From assembly GCF_017968845.1 (NCBI RefSeq), contig NZ_CP072876.1:2418001-2482000 (forward strand): a DNA stretch of 64,000 bases, written 5' to 3'. A program made the position numbers and the translations under genes. The notes under the pieces were generated by a model that was given only the letters and a program-made list of their open reading frames with translations, searched no databases and had not been told where the DNA came from. Numbering within the stretch: position 1 is the stretch's first letter; each line of letters opens with the position of its first letter. Positions 1-11,892 of this stretch are shown in pieces. The DNA comes from Microbacterium sp. NIBRBAC000506063 (GTDB lineage Bacteria > Actinomycetota > Actinomycetes > Actinomycetales > Microbacteriaceae).

Positions 1-2
1 GC

Positions 3-413
3 GAGGCCTCTTTCCCGCTCGGTCGGAACGGCTACGAGATCGAGGCGGTGGATCGCGCACTCGGGCGGCTCGAGGACGCCTTCGCCGGACGCGAGCGCGA
101 CCGCGCCATCGCCGCCCGGGGTCGGGAGGAGTGGGTCACCGAGGCCCGGGGACTCGCCCAGGAGGTCCTCGACCACCTCGCCCGGCCGCGCAAGCACCGC
201 TTCGCGCGAACGGGCCTGCTCACCTTCGGCTATCGCGTCGCGGAGGTCGATCACGTGGCTGACCTCATCACGCGTTACCTGCGCGACGGCGAGCCGCTCA
301 CTCCCGAGCAGGTGCGTTCCGCGGCCTTCCGCATGCAGCGGCGCGGGTACCGCGAGGAACAGGTGGATGCACTCCTCGACGCCACCGTGGAGGTCATCCT
401 GGCCGTGCGCTGA
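3..413 (+). CDS. DivIVA-like domain protein, 5' end outside window
   Basis: The reading frame is open from the first bases of the window, so the true start lies upstream; the GTG at 48 is probably internal. The visible 136 residues begin with an FPLGRNGYEIEAVDRAL stretch, which resembles the repeated DivIVA-type motif (F..xxxGYd..eVD.fL) of actinobacterial cell-division and polar-growth proteins. A second copy follows near the C-terminus (FGYRVAEVDHVADLI and RRGYREEQVDALLDA). The protein is charged and predicted helical with no membrane segment. A role in polar growth or division scaffolding is family inference. It reads in the same direction as the secreted transglycosylase downstream, 46 bp away. 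Confidence 0.6.
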   Translation, partial: EASFPLGRNGYEIEAVDRALGRLEDAFAGRERDRAIAARGREEWVTEARGLAQEVLDHLARPRKHRFARTGLLTFGYRVAEVDHVADLITRYLRDGEPLTPEQVRSAAFRMQRRGYREEQVDALLDATVEVILAVR

Positions 414-459
414 GCTCGTTCATGCGAGTCTCAGCGAGGCTGGGTAGACTGTCTGCACT

Positions 460-1136
460 GTGTCGATGGGTCAAGAGATCACTCCCGCCGGGATTTCCGA
501 ACTCCCGGCGATCAGCGTCCCCGCCGGGCGAACGGCTGCGCCGCGTCGTCCGAGGCGCAGCGCGCTGATGAGCACGCTCGCGCTTCTGGGCGCGGTCGGC
601 CTCACCGCCGCCGTCCTCTCTCCGACGGCGGTCGCGCTGGCAGAGGCTCCCGTCGTGGAGGCGGATGCCGCCGAAGGCGCCTTCAACCTCGTCCTCGCCG
701 ATGCGCAGAGCATCACGGTCGATGAGGAGTCCGGCGAGGCCTTCACCCCGGTCGAACGCGGCGCGTTCACCGTGTACGTCACACCCAAGCCGACGCCCAC
801 GCCGCAGGCGCAGGCACAGACGGCTGCGGCAGCGGTCAGCGGTCCGCCGCGGTACACCGGCGGCGGCGCTCCGGCGGAGTGGATGGCAGCCGCAGGAATC
901 GCCGAGTCCGATCGCGCCTACGTCGACTACATCGTGCGGCGCGAGAGTGGCTGGAACCCCAACGCGACCAACCGCAGTTCGGGCGCCTGCGGGCTCGTGC
1001 AGGTCTACCCTGCTCCAAGCTCGCGAACGCCTACGACCCGGTTGTGAACCTGCGCTGGGCGAACGGCTACGCGAAGGGACGCTACGGCAGCTGGGAGAAG
1101 GCCTACGCCTTCTGGGTCCGCAACCACTGGTGGTAA
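460..1136 (+). CDS. secreted lytic transglycosylase-like protein (frameshifted in this sequence)
   Basis: The GTG start gives an N-terminal arginine-rich region and a hydrophobic signal segment at about residues 27-50, followed by an alanine/proline-rich linker (TPKPTPTPQAQAQ). A C-terminal soluble lytic transglycosylase-like domain follows, with the VRRESGWNPNATN signature (catalytic-type Glu in RESGW), then SSGACGLVQ and a WANGYAKGRYGSWEKAYAFW ending. The frame breaks near 1012, where a CCC run should be CCCC; restoring it joins the two halves into about 225 residues ending WVRNHWW. The family cleaves peptidoglycan outside the cell, as in resuscitation and cell-wall turnover. The intact ending in the other frame argues for sequence error rather than decay. 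Confidence 0.75.
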
Positions 1137-1153
1137 GGGCTCTCCCGACTCTC

Positions 1154-1441
1154 ATGCCTCGTTCACATCGACGCCGGCCGGAACCGTCGCGCGACAACGA
1201 CTCCTTCGAACGCATGCTCGCGGGCTGGAAGCGCTCGGAGGTGCGTCGCGGTCAGGAGTGGATGGTGCAGCCGGTCACGGGCCAGCAGGCGCAGAAGGAG
1301 TACCTCTGCCCCGGATGCGGCCAGGTCATCTCTCCGGGCGTCGCGCACGTCGTCACCTGGCGCGCGGACGGTGTGCTCGGCGATCAGGCCGACCTCGCGG
1401 CTCGGCGGCACTGGCACTCGCACTGCTGGAGGATCGGATGA
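1154..1441 (+). CDS. small putative zinc-ribbon protein
   Basis: This 95-residue basic protein has a CPGCGQVISPGVAHVV segment and a closing HWHSHCW motif. These provide a C-x2-C pair followed by His and Cys, which suggests one zinc site. No enzymatic motif is seen. It starts 17 bp after the transglycosylase stop, and its TGA overlaps the ATG of the following hydrolase (ATGA), so the two are probably translationally coupled. Similar small proteins in related genera are conserved but uncharacterised. A nucleic-acid-binding or zinc-binding role is inference only. Confidence 0.7.
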   Translation: MPRSHRRRPEPSRDNDSFERMLAGWKRSEVRRGQEWMVQPVTGQQAQKEYLCPGCGQVISPGVAHVVTWRADGVLGDQADLAARRHWHSHCWRIG

Positions 1442-2175
1442 CGGTCCAGATCCGCGGGCCGCTCCTGCTGCCGGCCCGCCGGGAGGACATCGAACTGCAC
1501 ACCGCCGACGGGCTGACGCTCGTCGGCGAGCTCGCCCTGCCGGAGGCCTCCGACCCCGTCGCGACGCTCGTGACGCTGCATCCGCTGCCGACGGCGGGCG
1601 GATTCATGGACTCGCACATCCTCCGCAAGGCGGCGGCCCGTCTGCCCGCCCTCGCCGATCTGGCGGTGCTCCGTTTCAACACCCGGGGGACGACCTCGGC
1701 GCGGGGGACCAGCGAGGGCTCTTTCGAGGGTGGTGTGGGGGAGCGTTTCGACGTCGAGGCGGCGATGGCGTTCGTGCAGGAGCGCGGCCTTCCCCGCCCG
1801 TGGCTGGTCGGGTGGTCGTTCGGCACCGAACTGGCGCTGAAGTACGGTCTGGAGCACGACATCGAGGGAGTGATCCTGCTCTCCCCGCCGCTGCATCGGG
1901 CGACCGAGGACGAGGTGGCAGCGTGGGCGGAGGATCCGCGCAGTGTGATCTGCCTCATCCCGGAGCACGACGACTACCTCCGTCCCACGGAGGCCACGGA
2001 GCGCTTCGCCTCGATCCCCGACGCCCGGCTCATCGCGATCGAGGGCGGGAAGCACCTGTGGGTGGGCGAGAGTCAGACCCGGCGCGTGCTCACCGAGATC
2101 GTCGCGGCGATCAACGCCGATGCGCTCCCGCTGCCGACCGAGTGGCCGGTCAGCGCTCGTTCTGCTGCGGAATGA
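1438..2175 (+). CDS. alpha/beta hydrolase
   Basis: The gene encodes 245 residues with an alpha/beta hydrolase fold. The nucleophile elbow GWSFG is at residues 125-129 (Ser127), an acid candidate is in HDDYLRP (Asp178/179), and the histidine is in GGKHLW (about residue 206). LVTLHPLPTAGG and LRFNTRGTT near residues 45-85 form the oxyanion region seen in dienelactone-hydrolase or YfhR-like members. There is no signal peptide, so it is cytosolic. The ATG overlaps the stop of the Zn-ribbon gene. The 3' end overlaps the convergent AI-2E permease gene by 26 bp. The substrate is not predictable. Confidence 0.85.
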   Translation: MTVQIRGPLLLPARREDIELHTADGLTLVGELALPEASDPVATLVTLHPLPTAGGFMDSHILRKAAARLPALADLAVLRFNTRGTTSARGTSEGSFEGGVGERFDVEAAMAFVQERGLPRPWLVGWSFGTELALKYGLEHDIEGVILLSPPLHRATEDEVAAWAEDPRSVICLIPEHDDYLRPTEATERFASIPDARLIAIEGGKHLWVGESQTRRVLTEIVAAINADALPLPTEWPVSARSAAE

Positions 2176-3198
2176 TCACCTGACGGTAGATGATCAGCAG
2201 GCTCGCGGCGACCGGGATCGCGATGAGCGCCCCGAGCAGCCCGAGCAGCGCACCACCGGACAGCGCGGCGACGACGATGACCGCGCCCGGCACCGAGACG
2301 GCCCTGCTCATGATGCGCGGGGAGATGAAGTAGGCCTCGATCTGCATGTAGACGAGATAGTAGATCCCCGCCGCCAGTGCGACGCCGGGCGAGCCGAGCC
2401 CGGGGATGAGGCAGACGAGCACGATGAGGGTCGAGCCCGTGAGGGTGCCGACGAGCGGGATGAGGGAGAAGAAGAAGGCGATGACGGCGAGCACGATCGG
2501 GAACGGCGCGCCGATGATCGACAGGTAGATCGCGCTCAGCACGCCGTTGATCACGCCGAGACTGAGCTGCCCGAGCACGTAGTAGCCGACCGAATCGGTG
2601 ATCTGCTCGGCGAGATCGATGAAGCGGTCGCGCTTGGACGCGGGGACGAGCGCGTACACGGCGCGTTTGAGCGAGGGGTGGACGCGGTCAGGTAGATCGT
2701 CAGGATGAGGACGATGAAGGCGCCGAAGAGGCCGGTGGCGGCCAGGATCCCGGCGTTGAGGAGGCCGGTGCCGATGGACCCGAGGTTCGCCAGCAGCCAG
2801 TCCTGCGCCTCCAGTACGACGCGCTCGGTGTCCAGGCTCGGGAAGAGCTCGCCGAGCCGCTCCTGGACGTCGGTGACCAGGGTGGGGCGGTTGACGAAGC
2901 GGGTGATCTGATCGACGAGCTGGGCGACCTGGCCGATGATCAGGGGCAGCACGATCGAGATGATGCCGGCGAAGACGAGCAGGAGTGCGAGGATCGTGAC
3001 GAGCACGGCCGCCCAGCGCGGCACCTTGCGCCGCTCGAGCCAGCGGATGGCGGGGTCGAGGCCGAGGCTCAGGAAGAGGGCGGTGCCGACGTAGAGCAGG
3101 ACGGTGGAGAGGCTCTCGATCCCGGTGATGATGAGGATGCCGACGCCGACGCCGAGCGTTGCGACGAGCGCCGTGCGGAAGGGACTGTGGATCTTCAT
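2150..3198 (-). CDS. AI-2E family transporter (TqsA/PerM-like), one frameshift
   Basis: This is a polytopic membrane protein of about 349 residues. The N-terminal hydrophobic pair (VATLGVGVGILIITGI, VLLYVGTALFLSLGL) is followed by the family pattern LDPAIRWLERRKVPRWAAVL. C-terminal helices follow (GVINGVLSAIYLSIIGAP, FFFSLIPLVGTLTGS, LGALIAIPVAASLLI), with the conserved PLVG and YFISPRIM motifs. The frame breaks near 2682, where a lost C in a CCCC run separates IYLTAS from PSLKRAVYALVP. Family members export AI-2 or other small solutes, or act as Na+/H+ exchangers; the substrate here is unknown. It is transcribed divergently from the large membrane protein gene at 3375. Confidence 0.85.
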
Positions 3199-3374
3199 GG
3201 CACTCCTCGGGGCTCGCTTCCTCCAGCGTAGCGACGACAGCCCCGGGAGCCGGTGCGCGTCGCCGAGGAGCGGCGGAGACGTGTGCATCCGGGCAACACA
3301 CAGGACGATTCGCTAGTCTGAAATGTCGAACGGAGATCTGCGGCCGTCTGCCGAGATCACGGAGGAGTTGATTC

Positions 3375-5201
3375 GTGCGATTCGTGTGGGCCGTGCTGGC
3401 CTTCGTGCTTGCCACGCTCTTGATCGGTGCGGGCATCGCCCAGCGCACCGTCTTCATCGGACCCAAGACCCAGCAGACCACGCTGAGCGTCGCGCAGCCC
3501 GAGGCGTACACGCTGGTCGACGGTGCCGTGCTGCGCACGCAGGCCGGCGCTCAGACGCTTCTCGTGCGCGGAGAGGGCGAGATCTTCGCCGCCTATGGGC
3601 GCACCCCCGACCTGCAGTCCTGGCTCGCCGACGCCTCGTACAACGCGATCACCGTCGATGACGAGGGCGAGATCGTCGTCGAGGCCGTCGCGCCGGTGCT
3701 CGTCCCCGAGGCCGAGGAGGCATCGGATGCCGCGGAGGAGTCCGCGGAGCCGGGCAAGCCCGGAAGGGATCCGGCGGGGTCGGATCTGTGGCTCGACGAG
3801 TTCACCGACGAGGACGCGCTGATCGCGGACATGCAGCTTCCCGAGGGCATGAGCGTGCTCATCGCGCGTGACGGCGTCGAAGACGCCCCGACCGACATCG
3901 CCGTGTCCTGGCCGCTGGACAACTCCACACCGCTGGCCGGTCCGCTCATGGTGGGTGGCGGCCTGCTGATGGCGCTCGGCATCGTCCTGTACATCCTCGC
4001 GATCCGGCACCAGCGTCGCGGTCGCGGTCCGAGGCGCAAGGGCCCCGGCCCGCTGCCGCCGACCGAGCCGATCGAGACGGTGGCGATCCCCGCGAGCGAG
4101 CGCGCGGCCATTGGTCGCGGCACGACGCAGCGCCGCCGTCTGCGTCTGGCTGTTCCGGCGCTCGGACTGTCCGTCGCGCTCCTGGCCGGCTGTTCCGCCG
4201 ACTCCTGGCCGCAGTTGACGGAGTCGCCGACCCCGACGCCGACCGAGACCGTCATCGCGCCGGAGAACCAGCAGGCTCCTGCCGTGACCGAGTCGCAGGC
4301 GACCCGTATCCTGCAGCGCCTCGCGGCGACGATCGCCGAGGCCGACGAGGAGCGCGATGCCGATCTGCTCGCCACCCGGATGTCGGGCACTCCGCTGGCC
4401 GAGCGGAGGACCGACTACCGGCTCCGCGGCAAGATCGACGACCGCGAGGTGCCGGCAGCGATCCCGACCGAGAAGGTCAACATCCTGCTGCCGCAGGCCT
4501 ACGACGGCTGGCCGCGCACCGTGCTCATCCTGTCGGAGGACACGGCGGCGGAAGACGAGGAATCGTCGAAGCTCGTGATCTTCACGATGGTCCAGGAGAG
4601 TCCGTGGGAGCCGTACAAGCTCACCTACTTCGCCGACATGCAGCCGGCCGCCGAGCTTCCGGACCTGGCTCCGGCATGGTTGGGCACCCAGCTGATCCCG
4701 CCGGCGTCGCCGTTCCTCTCGGTCGCGCCCGAAGAGGTCGACGCGGCGTTCGCGGACGTCATCGACAAGGGCGAGGACAGTGTTCACTACGATGCCTTCG
4801 ATGAGGCGGCTCAGGCGCTGGCTGCATCCGTGCAGGAGAGCCGCGAGAGCGTCGTGAAGGCGCTGGCCGATCACGGGGCGGCGAAGACGTCCAAGGTGGC
4901 GTTCTCCACGAAGACGACCAAGAGCACACCCGTCTCGCTCGGCACGCTCGACAGCGGCGCGATCGTCGCTGTGGACCTCGTCGACACCGAGAGGGTCACG
5001 CCGACATCGTCGGATGCCGTCATCAAGCTCGGCGACAACGCCGAGGCTGAAGCGCTGACGGGTGTCTCCGAAGCATCCAAGGGTGTGGAGACCCGCTACA
5101 GCATGCAGCTGTTCTTCTCGGTGCCCAGCCAGGGCTCCACCGAGCCGATCAAGCTTCTCGCAGCACATCAGACCCTTCTCTCCGTGGCGGTGATCAAGTG
5201 A
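3375..5201 (+). CDS. large membrane protein with an internal lipobox-like segment
   Basis: The 608-residue protein starts at GTG with GGAGGA about 10 bases upstream. It has an N-terminal membrane segment (residues about 4-23), an extracytoplasmic acidic region, a second membrane segment (about 188-210), and a basic RHQRRGRGPRRKG loop. A third hydrophobic stretch ends in VALLAGC (about 258-273), which looks exactly like a lipoprotein signal, and is followed by a T/P-rich linker and a roughly 320-residue exported domain. I recognise it as a conserved actinobacterial protein of unknown function. Its TGA overlaps the GTG start of the thioredoxin-TPR gene (GTGA), so the two are coupled. It looks like a fusion of a membrane protein with a lipoprotein. 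Confidence 0.7.
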   Translation: MRFVWAVLAFVLATLLIGAGIAQRTVFIGPKTQQTTLSVAQPEAYTLVDGAVLRTQAGAQTLLVRGEGEIFAAYGRTPDLQSWLADASYNAITVDDEGEIVVEAVAPVLVPEAEEASDAAEESAEPGKPGRDPAGSDLWLDEFTDEDALIADMQLPEGMSVLIARDGVEDAPTDIAVSWPLDNSTPLAGPLMVGGGLLMALGIVLYILAIRHQRRGRGPRRKGPGPLPPTEPIETVAIPASERAAIGRGTTQRRRLRLAVPALGLSVALLAGCSADSWPQLTESPTPTPTETVIAPENQQAPAVTESQATRILQRLAATIAEADEERDADLLATRMSGTPLAERRTDYRLRGKIDDREVPAAIPTEKVNILLPQAYDGWPRTVLILSEDTAAEDEESSKLVIFTMVQESPWEPYKLTYFADMQPAAELPDLAPAWLGTQLIPPASPFLSVAPEEVDAAFADVIDKGEDSVHYDAFDEAAQALAASVQESRESVVKALADHGAAKTSKVAFSTKTTKSTPVSLGTLDSGAIVAVDLVDTERVTPTSSDAVIKLGDNAEAEALTGVSEASKGVETRYSMQLFFSVPSQGSTEPIKLLAAHQTLLSVAVIK

Positions 5202-6127
5202 ACGACATCTCTCCTGCGGCGCTGCGTGGCGCTGTGGACCTGTCCTCTCTGCGCAATCGTCCGGCTGCGGCGGATCCTGCGGCTCCGGCGGGCGGGGGCG
5301 CGGCATCCGGTGTCGTCGTCGACGTCACCGACGCGAGCTTCGGCGAGTACCTCGAGCTCTCCCGCCGCGTCCCGGTCGTCGTGGATCTCTGGGCGGAGTG
5401 GTGCGGTCCCTGCAAGCAGCTGAGCCCCGTGCTGGAGAAGGTCGTCCGTGAGCTCGGCGGCCGTGTCGTGCTCGCCAAGGTCGACGTCGATGCGAACCCG
5501 CAGCTGCAGCAAGCGTTCAATGCGCAGTCGATCCCGATGGTGATCGCGCTCATCGCCGGCCAGCCGGTGCCGATGTTCACCGGAGCGGTCCCTGAAGAGC
5601 AGGTGCGGGAGGTCTTCGCGAAGCTGCTGGAGCTGGCGGCTCAGCACGGCGTGACCGGCACCGTCGATGCGGGAGAGTCGGATGCGGCCGCAGAGGTGCC
5701 GGAGGAGGCGCCGCTTCCTCCGCTGCACGCCGAGGCCTACGCGGCGATCGAGTCAGGTGACTACGCCCGCGCCGTCGCGGCCTACGAGAAGGCCCTGGCG
5801 GAGAACCCTCGTGACGAGGACGCCCGTGCCGGTCTCGGCCAGGTGAAGCTGCTGCTGCGCGTGCAGGGGGCAGACCTGCAGGCGGCGCGTGCTGCGGCGG
5901 CGGAGAAGCCCACCGACGTCGAGGCGCAGTTCCTCGTCGCCGATCTCGACATCAGCGGTGGGCATGTCGACGACGCCTTCGGACGGCTGCTCGACCTCTT
6001 CGCGGCGCTGCCCGCCGACGAGCGCGCACCCGTGCGCGAGCGGCTCGTGGAGCTGTTCGGCCTCGTCGGCGATGCCGACCCGCGGGTCGCCGCGGCCCGC
6101 ACCCGCCTCGCCTCCCTGCTCTTTTGA
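5198..6127 (+). CDS. thioredoxin-domain protein with TPR-like tail (CnoX/YbbN type)
   Basis: The protein has 309 residues. Residues about 40-150 form a thioredoxin fold with the active site WCGPCK (Cys69 and Cys72) and the conserved cis-Pro region SIPMVIAL. The C-terminal half (about 180-309) is alpha-helical with TPR-like repeats (AIESGDYARAVAAYEKALAENPRDEDARAGLG). This architecture matches the YbbN/CnoX co-chaperones that protect proteins from oxidative aggregation; the intact CxxC suggests redox activity is retained. There is no signal peptide, so it is cytosolic. It overlaps the preceding membrane gene by 4 bp. Its TGA stop is the first part of an intergenic repeat element. Confidence 0.88.
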   Translation: MNDISPAALRGAVDLSSLRNRPAAADPAAPAGGGAASGVVVDVTDASFGEYLELSRRVPVVVDLWAEWCGPCKQLSPVLEKVVRELGGRVVLAKVDVDANPQLQQAFNAQSIPMVIALIAGQPVPMFTGAVPEEQVREVFAKLLELAAQHGVTGTVDAGESDAAAEVPEEAPLPPLHAEAYAAIESGDYARAVAAYEKALAENPRDEDARAGLGQVKLLLRVQGADLQAARAAAAEKPTDVEAQFLVADLDISGGHVDDAFGRLLDLFAALPADERAPVRERLVELFGLVGDADPRVAAARTRLASLLF

Positions 6128-6216
6128 CGCGAGACGGGTCAATGCGCGTAGCGCGTTGATGCGGCTCGGGTCAACGTTGAGCAAGGGGGCGCGAAGCGCG
6201 CCCGCGTCGAAACGCC
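6125..6216. repeat. REP-like palindromic element supplying the upstream stop codon
   Basis: The element begins with TGACGCGAGACGGGTCAA, whose TGA is the stop of the thioredoxin-TPR gene. A small hairpin follows at 6139-6159 (TCAATGCGC/GCGCGTTGA arms). A second part at 6176-6216 has GTTGAGC at its left end, a GGGCGCG/CGCGCCC-type stem, and GTCGAAACG at its right end. A shorter version lies immediately after gatB (29738-29792). The stretch between 6217 and the glgB stop at 6293 shows nothing else I recognise. Confidence 0.6.
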
Positions 6217-6292
6217 CTGGTCCGGGTCGCGGACACGTCACCACGTATGTCGCTCCGCCGGTCGACCGGTAGGCCCGCCACCGGAACAGACC

Positions 6293-8502
<2,210 letters not shown>

Positions 8503-8506
<4 letters not shown>

Positions 8507-10569
8507 GATGCCTCCTTCACCCTCAGGATGTGCACCGGCTCGACGAAGGCGTCGAGGCGCACGTAGTTGTGATCGGTCCACGTCCAGGTTTCGCCGGTCA
8601 CGAGGTCTTCCACTTCGAAGGGGTCTCCGGGCTCGACGCCCCAGACGCGCGTGTCGAGGTGCACGGTGGTCGCGCGGACCGAGTGCGGGTCGACGTTGGC
8701 GACCACGAGGATCGTGTCGGGGCGGCCTGTGCCGGTGAAGTCGGCGTCGAGATGCTTGGAGTAGACGAGGATCGCGTCGTCGTCGCTCCAGTGCACGGAG
8801 AAGTTGCGCAACTGGCGCAGGGCGGGGTGCTCTCGTCGGATGCGGTTGAGCATCCGCAGGTAGGGGGCGAGCGACTCGCCGCGCTTCTCGGTACCGGCGA
8901 AGTCGCGCAGCTTGTACTCGTATTTCTCGTTGTCGATGTTCTCCTCGGAGCCGGGCCGGGCGATGTTCTCGAACAGCTCGTACCCCGCGTACACGCCGTA
9001 GGTCGGCGCCGCTGTGGCCGCGATGGCCGCACGGATCTTGTAGGCGGCCCGCCCGCCGAACTGCAGGTACTCGGTGAGGATGTCGGGGGTGTTCACGAAC
9101 AGGTTCGGGCGCAGGAAGTCGGCGGTGTCGTCGGCGAGCCCGGTGAGGAACTCCTCGAGCTCGGCCTTGGTGTTGCGCCAGGTGAAGTAGGTGTAGCTCT
9201 GCTGAAAGCCGGCGGCGGCGAGGCCCTGCAGGGGGCGGGGCGGGTGAACGCCTCGGCGAGGAAGACGACGTCGGGGTGCTCGGCGTTCACCTCGGCGATG
9301 AGCCACTCCCAGAACTGCAGGGGCTTGGTGTGCGGATTGTCGACGCGGAAGATGCGCACGCCCTGCGCGACCCAGTGCCGCACGATGCGTAGCACCTCGG
9401 CGTAGAGGCCGTCGGGGTCGCCGTCGAAGTTGAGGGGGTAGATGTCCTGGTACTTCTTCGGCGGGTTCTCCGCGTAGGCGATCGTGCCGTCGGGCAGGGT
9501 CGTGAACCATTCGGGGTGCTCGGTGACCCAGGGGTGGTCGGGCGAGGCCTGGAGGGCGAGATCGAGCGCGACCTCGATGCCCGCCTTCTTCGCGGCCCGC
9601 AGGAAGGCACGGAAGTCGGCCAGGGTGCCGAGGTCGGGGTGAACGGCGTCGTGCCCGCCCTCGGCGGCGCCGATAGCCCAGGGGGAGCCGGGATCCTGCG
9701 GGCCGGCCTTGAGCGTGTTGTTCGGGCCCTTGCGGTGCGTGCGCCCGATGGGATGGATCGGAGGCAGGTAGAGCACGTCGAAGCCCATGTCGGCGACGGC
9801 AGGAAGACGCTTGGTCGCGGTGCGGAAGGTGCCGCTGACGATGGTGCCGTCCTTGCGCTGCTTCGCGCCCTCAGAGCGCGGGAAGAACTCGTACCAGGCG
9901 CCGACGCCGGCACGCTCGCGCTCGACGAGGATCGTGAAGTCCGAGGTCTCGCTCTGCAACGACGACAGCGGACGTGCGGCGAAGAGCGCTGCCAGCGCGG
10001 GGTCGGATGCCGTAGCGAGGGCGCCGACGGCATCCGCCTTCTTCAGATCCTTGGCGGTGGCGCGCAGGCGCTTGCGCTCGGCGGCGGGCCGGTCTTCCTC
10101 TGTCGCCGCCCGCGTGAGCAGTTCGACGCCCAGCGCGGTCATGACCGCGACGTCGACCCCGGCCGCGATCTTGACGGAGGCCGCGTGCGCCCAGGTCGCG
10201 AAGTCGTCGGCGAAGGCCTCGAAGCGGTAGCTCCAGCGGCCGGTCTCGTCGAGGGCGATCTGCGCCTCCCAGCGGTCGGTGCCATCGGCCAGGGGCGTGA
10301 GGCGGTGCAGGCTTTCGTCTCCCGCGGGGAGGTCAGGCGCAGGTGCGCCCCGATGCGATCATGCCCTCGCGGAATGCGACCACGCGGAAGGGCACGACCT
10401 CGCCCGCGAACGCCTTGGGGGCGAAGCCTCCGGGCGCCTGAGGCCGTGGATCGGCGAGCGGGATGCGGCCGGTGCGCGTGCCTGCTCCCTGTTCCGGACG
10501 AGACTCTCGCCACGGAATCTGCGTCGGGCTCCGCAGAGCCCCCGATACCTTCTCAGCGCGTGCAGCCAC
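8503..10569 (-). CDS. glgE: alpha-1,4-glucan:maltose-1-phosphate maltosyltransferase (three frameshifts)
   Basis: Conserved GlgE sequence runs across three frames. The N-terminal FAPKAFAGEVVPFRVVAFREG domain is followed by the GH13_3 barrel with LPPIHPIGRTHRKGPNN, the nucleophile in FRVDNPHTKP, the acid in VFLAEAFTRP, and the NFFVNTPDI-type segment (here NLFVNTPDILTEYLQ). Breaks near 10362, 10325 and 9240 are each repaired by adding one G or C to a run, giving about 689 residues, normal for the family. The enzyme extends alpha-glucan from maltose-1-phosphate. The start is uncertain: I chose GTG 10569, which lies after a GGAG sequence. The stop overlaps the glgB start. The glucan-related glgX lies upstream beyond a lipoprotein island. 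Confidence 0.88.
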
Positions 10570-10794
10570 ACTCTGAATGTACCGCTCCGGAAGGGCTTGT
10601 GGTGGATGATGAGATGCTTGCATCGGATACCCGGCAAATGTCTATGCTGGCGGAACTGAGGGAGCCTGGCGGTGGAGGGGAGCCTGGATTCGATCACATG
10701 ACTCGCCTCCTCGGGAGGAGGATGACGGGGAGTAGTTCTGGATATGCGAACCTGTTCGAGTTCGATGCGGGATTCGGAGAAGGGCGGTACGGCG

Positions 10795-11368
10795 GTGGAG
10801 GGTAGTGGCAGGCGCGTGCGTCGGGGCCTGGTCGCGATGACCGTTGTTCTGTCGATGGGTCTTCTCGCAGGGTGCGAGCAGATCATCCCGTGGATCGCAC
10901 CCACGAGACCCAACGAAGGTCCTGTGTCGTTCACCGTGGTTGATGGGTACCTGGCCTTCGTGCCGTGTACAGGGCCGAAAGTGCGGTTCGCTGAGCTAAC
11001 AGTCGTCATCAGAGAGGAACCGTCGGAGGGCAGAGGCCTGAGAGGGAGAAGGTTCTCGAGTCGGCATTCGTTCCAGGCGGGGCTGGGAAGAGGCATCGAT
11101 CAGCGATCCGGTGCCGGGGGACGAGCCTATTGTGATCGGTCGGCCAATCCCGGGATTGGAGTTGACGATTTCTCAAGAGGTCCCCATCGCAGACTTCTCC
11201 GGTTCGTTGGGAGCGAGCATCGATTTCTCAGATCTCGAAGGTGGTCAAGGCGCTGGCTGGACGGACTACCCGTATTTCGATTTCCGTGAGTTGGCGGAAG
11301 GTGAATATCTGTATTCGGATGGTCGTGTGTCGACCGATCCGTGTGGCATGTACCCGCGCGACTGGTAG
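10795..11368 (+). CDS. lipoprotein of unknown function (two apparent frameshifts)
   Basis: The GTG start has GGAGAAGGG about 10 bases upstream. The product has a basic N-region (RRVRRG), a hydrophobic core and the lipobox LLAGC, so it is a predicted lipoprotein. The body begins EQIIPWIAPTRPNEGPVSF and continues through VVIREEPSEG; two single-base losses between about 11035 and 11090 then carry it into the frame ending YSDGRVSTDPCGMYPRDW. Repaired, it is about 191 residues. No enzymatic motif is visible. The region is visibly less G+C-rich than its neighbours and separates glgE from glgX, so it is probably an acquired or fast-evolving island. The function is unknown; genuine decay cannot be excluded here. 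Confidence 0.5.
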
Positions 11369-11375
11369 GGCACGG

Positions 11376-11854
11376 GTGACACACTCTCGGCGTTGGAGAA
11401 GGTGGGTTGGTGGAGGTGTTCTGTTAGGGATTCTTCCGCTCCTCGCGGCATGCTTTCTTGCTAATCCCATCGGCAGAGTCGACGGAATCAGCCATGAGGA
11501 CGTGGAGGGAGTATGGCGTCTGGAACATCCCGATGCAGAGACAATGACGCTGGTATTCGCCGAGGATGGCACCTTTGTGTTCGCGGACTGGCTCACGCAA
11601 TTAGGGTGTCCGGTCAGACAGGAAGGACTGACTCTGGACGAATTGGACTGGACTCAAACGTCCGAGATGCGAGGGACTTGGGGGACTTGCTTGGCGGGCA
11701 GGGGGTGCCTGTTTGGTCTGATAACTCTTCCGATTGCGTCGGTGATCGTTACTTCCTCATGGAGCGCGATTATCTTTCGAAGGATCTTTACTTGCTCTAC
11801 TTCATTGACGGCTTCAGCGCCGAGGATCAATACTTGCGTTTCCTAAAGGACTGA
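11376..11854 (+). CDS. second lipoprotein of unknown function (one apparent frameshift)
   Basis: The GTG start lies 7 bp after the first lipoprotein gene. The N-terminus (HSRRWRRW, a hydrophobic core, lipobox LLAAC) marks a lipoprotein. The mature part contains DVEGVWRLEHPDAETMTLVF, a short beta-rich segment typical of small proteins that judge an expression or substrate level (GxW...G.F pattern), then DWLTQLGCPVRQEG. A lost base near 11700 joins it to the frame ending YFIDGFSAEDQYLRFLKD, about 159 residues in all. The composition is A+T-richer than the flanking genes. Together with the upstream gene it forms a two-gene unit inserted in the glucan cluster. No function is assignable. Confidence 0.5.
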
Positions 11855-11892
11855 CCGCAGCCGAGATCATGCGGTTGCATCAGAAAAACGCT

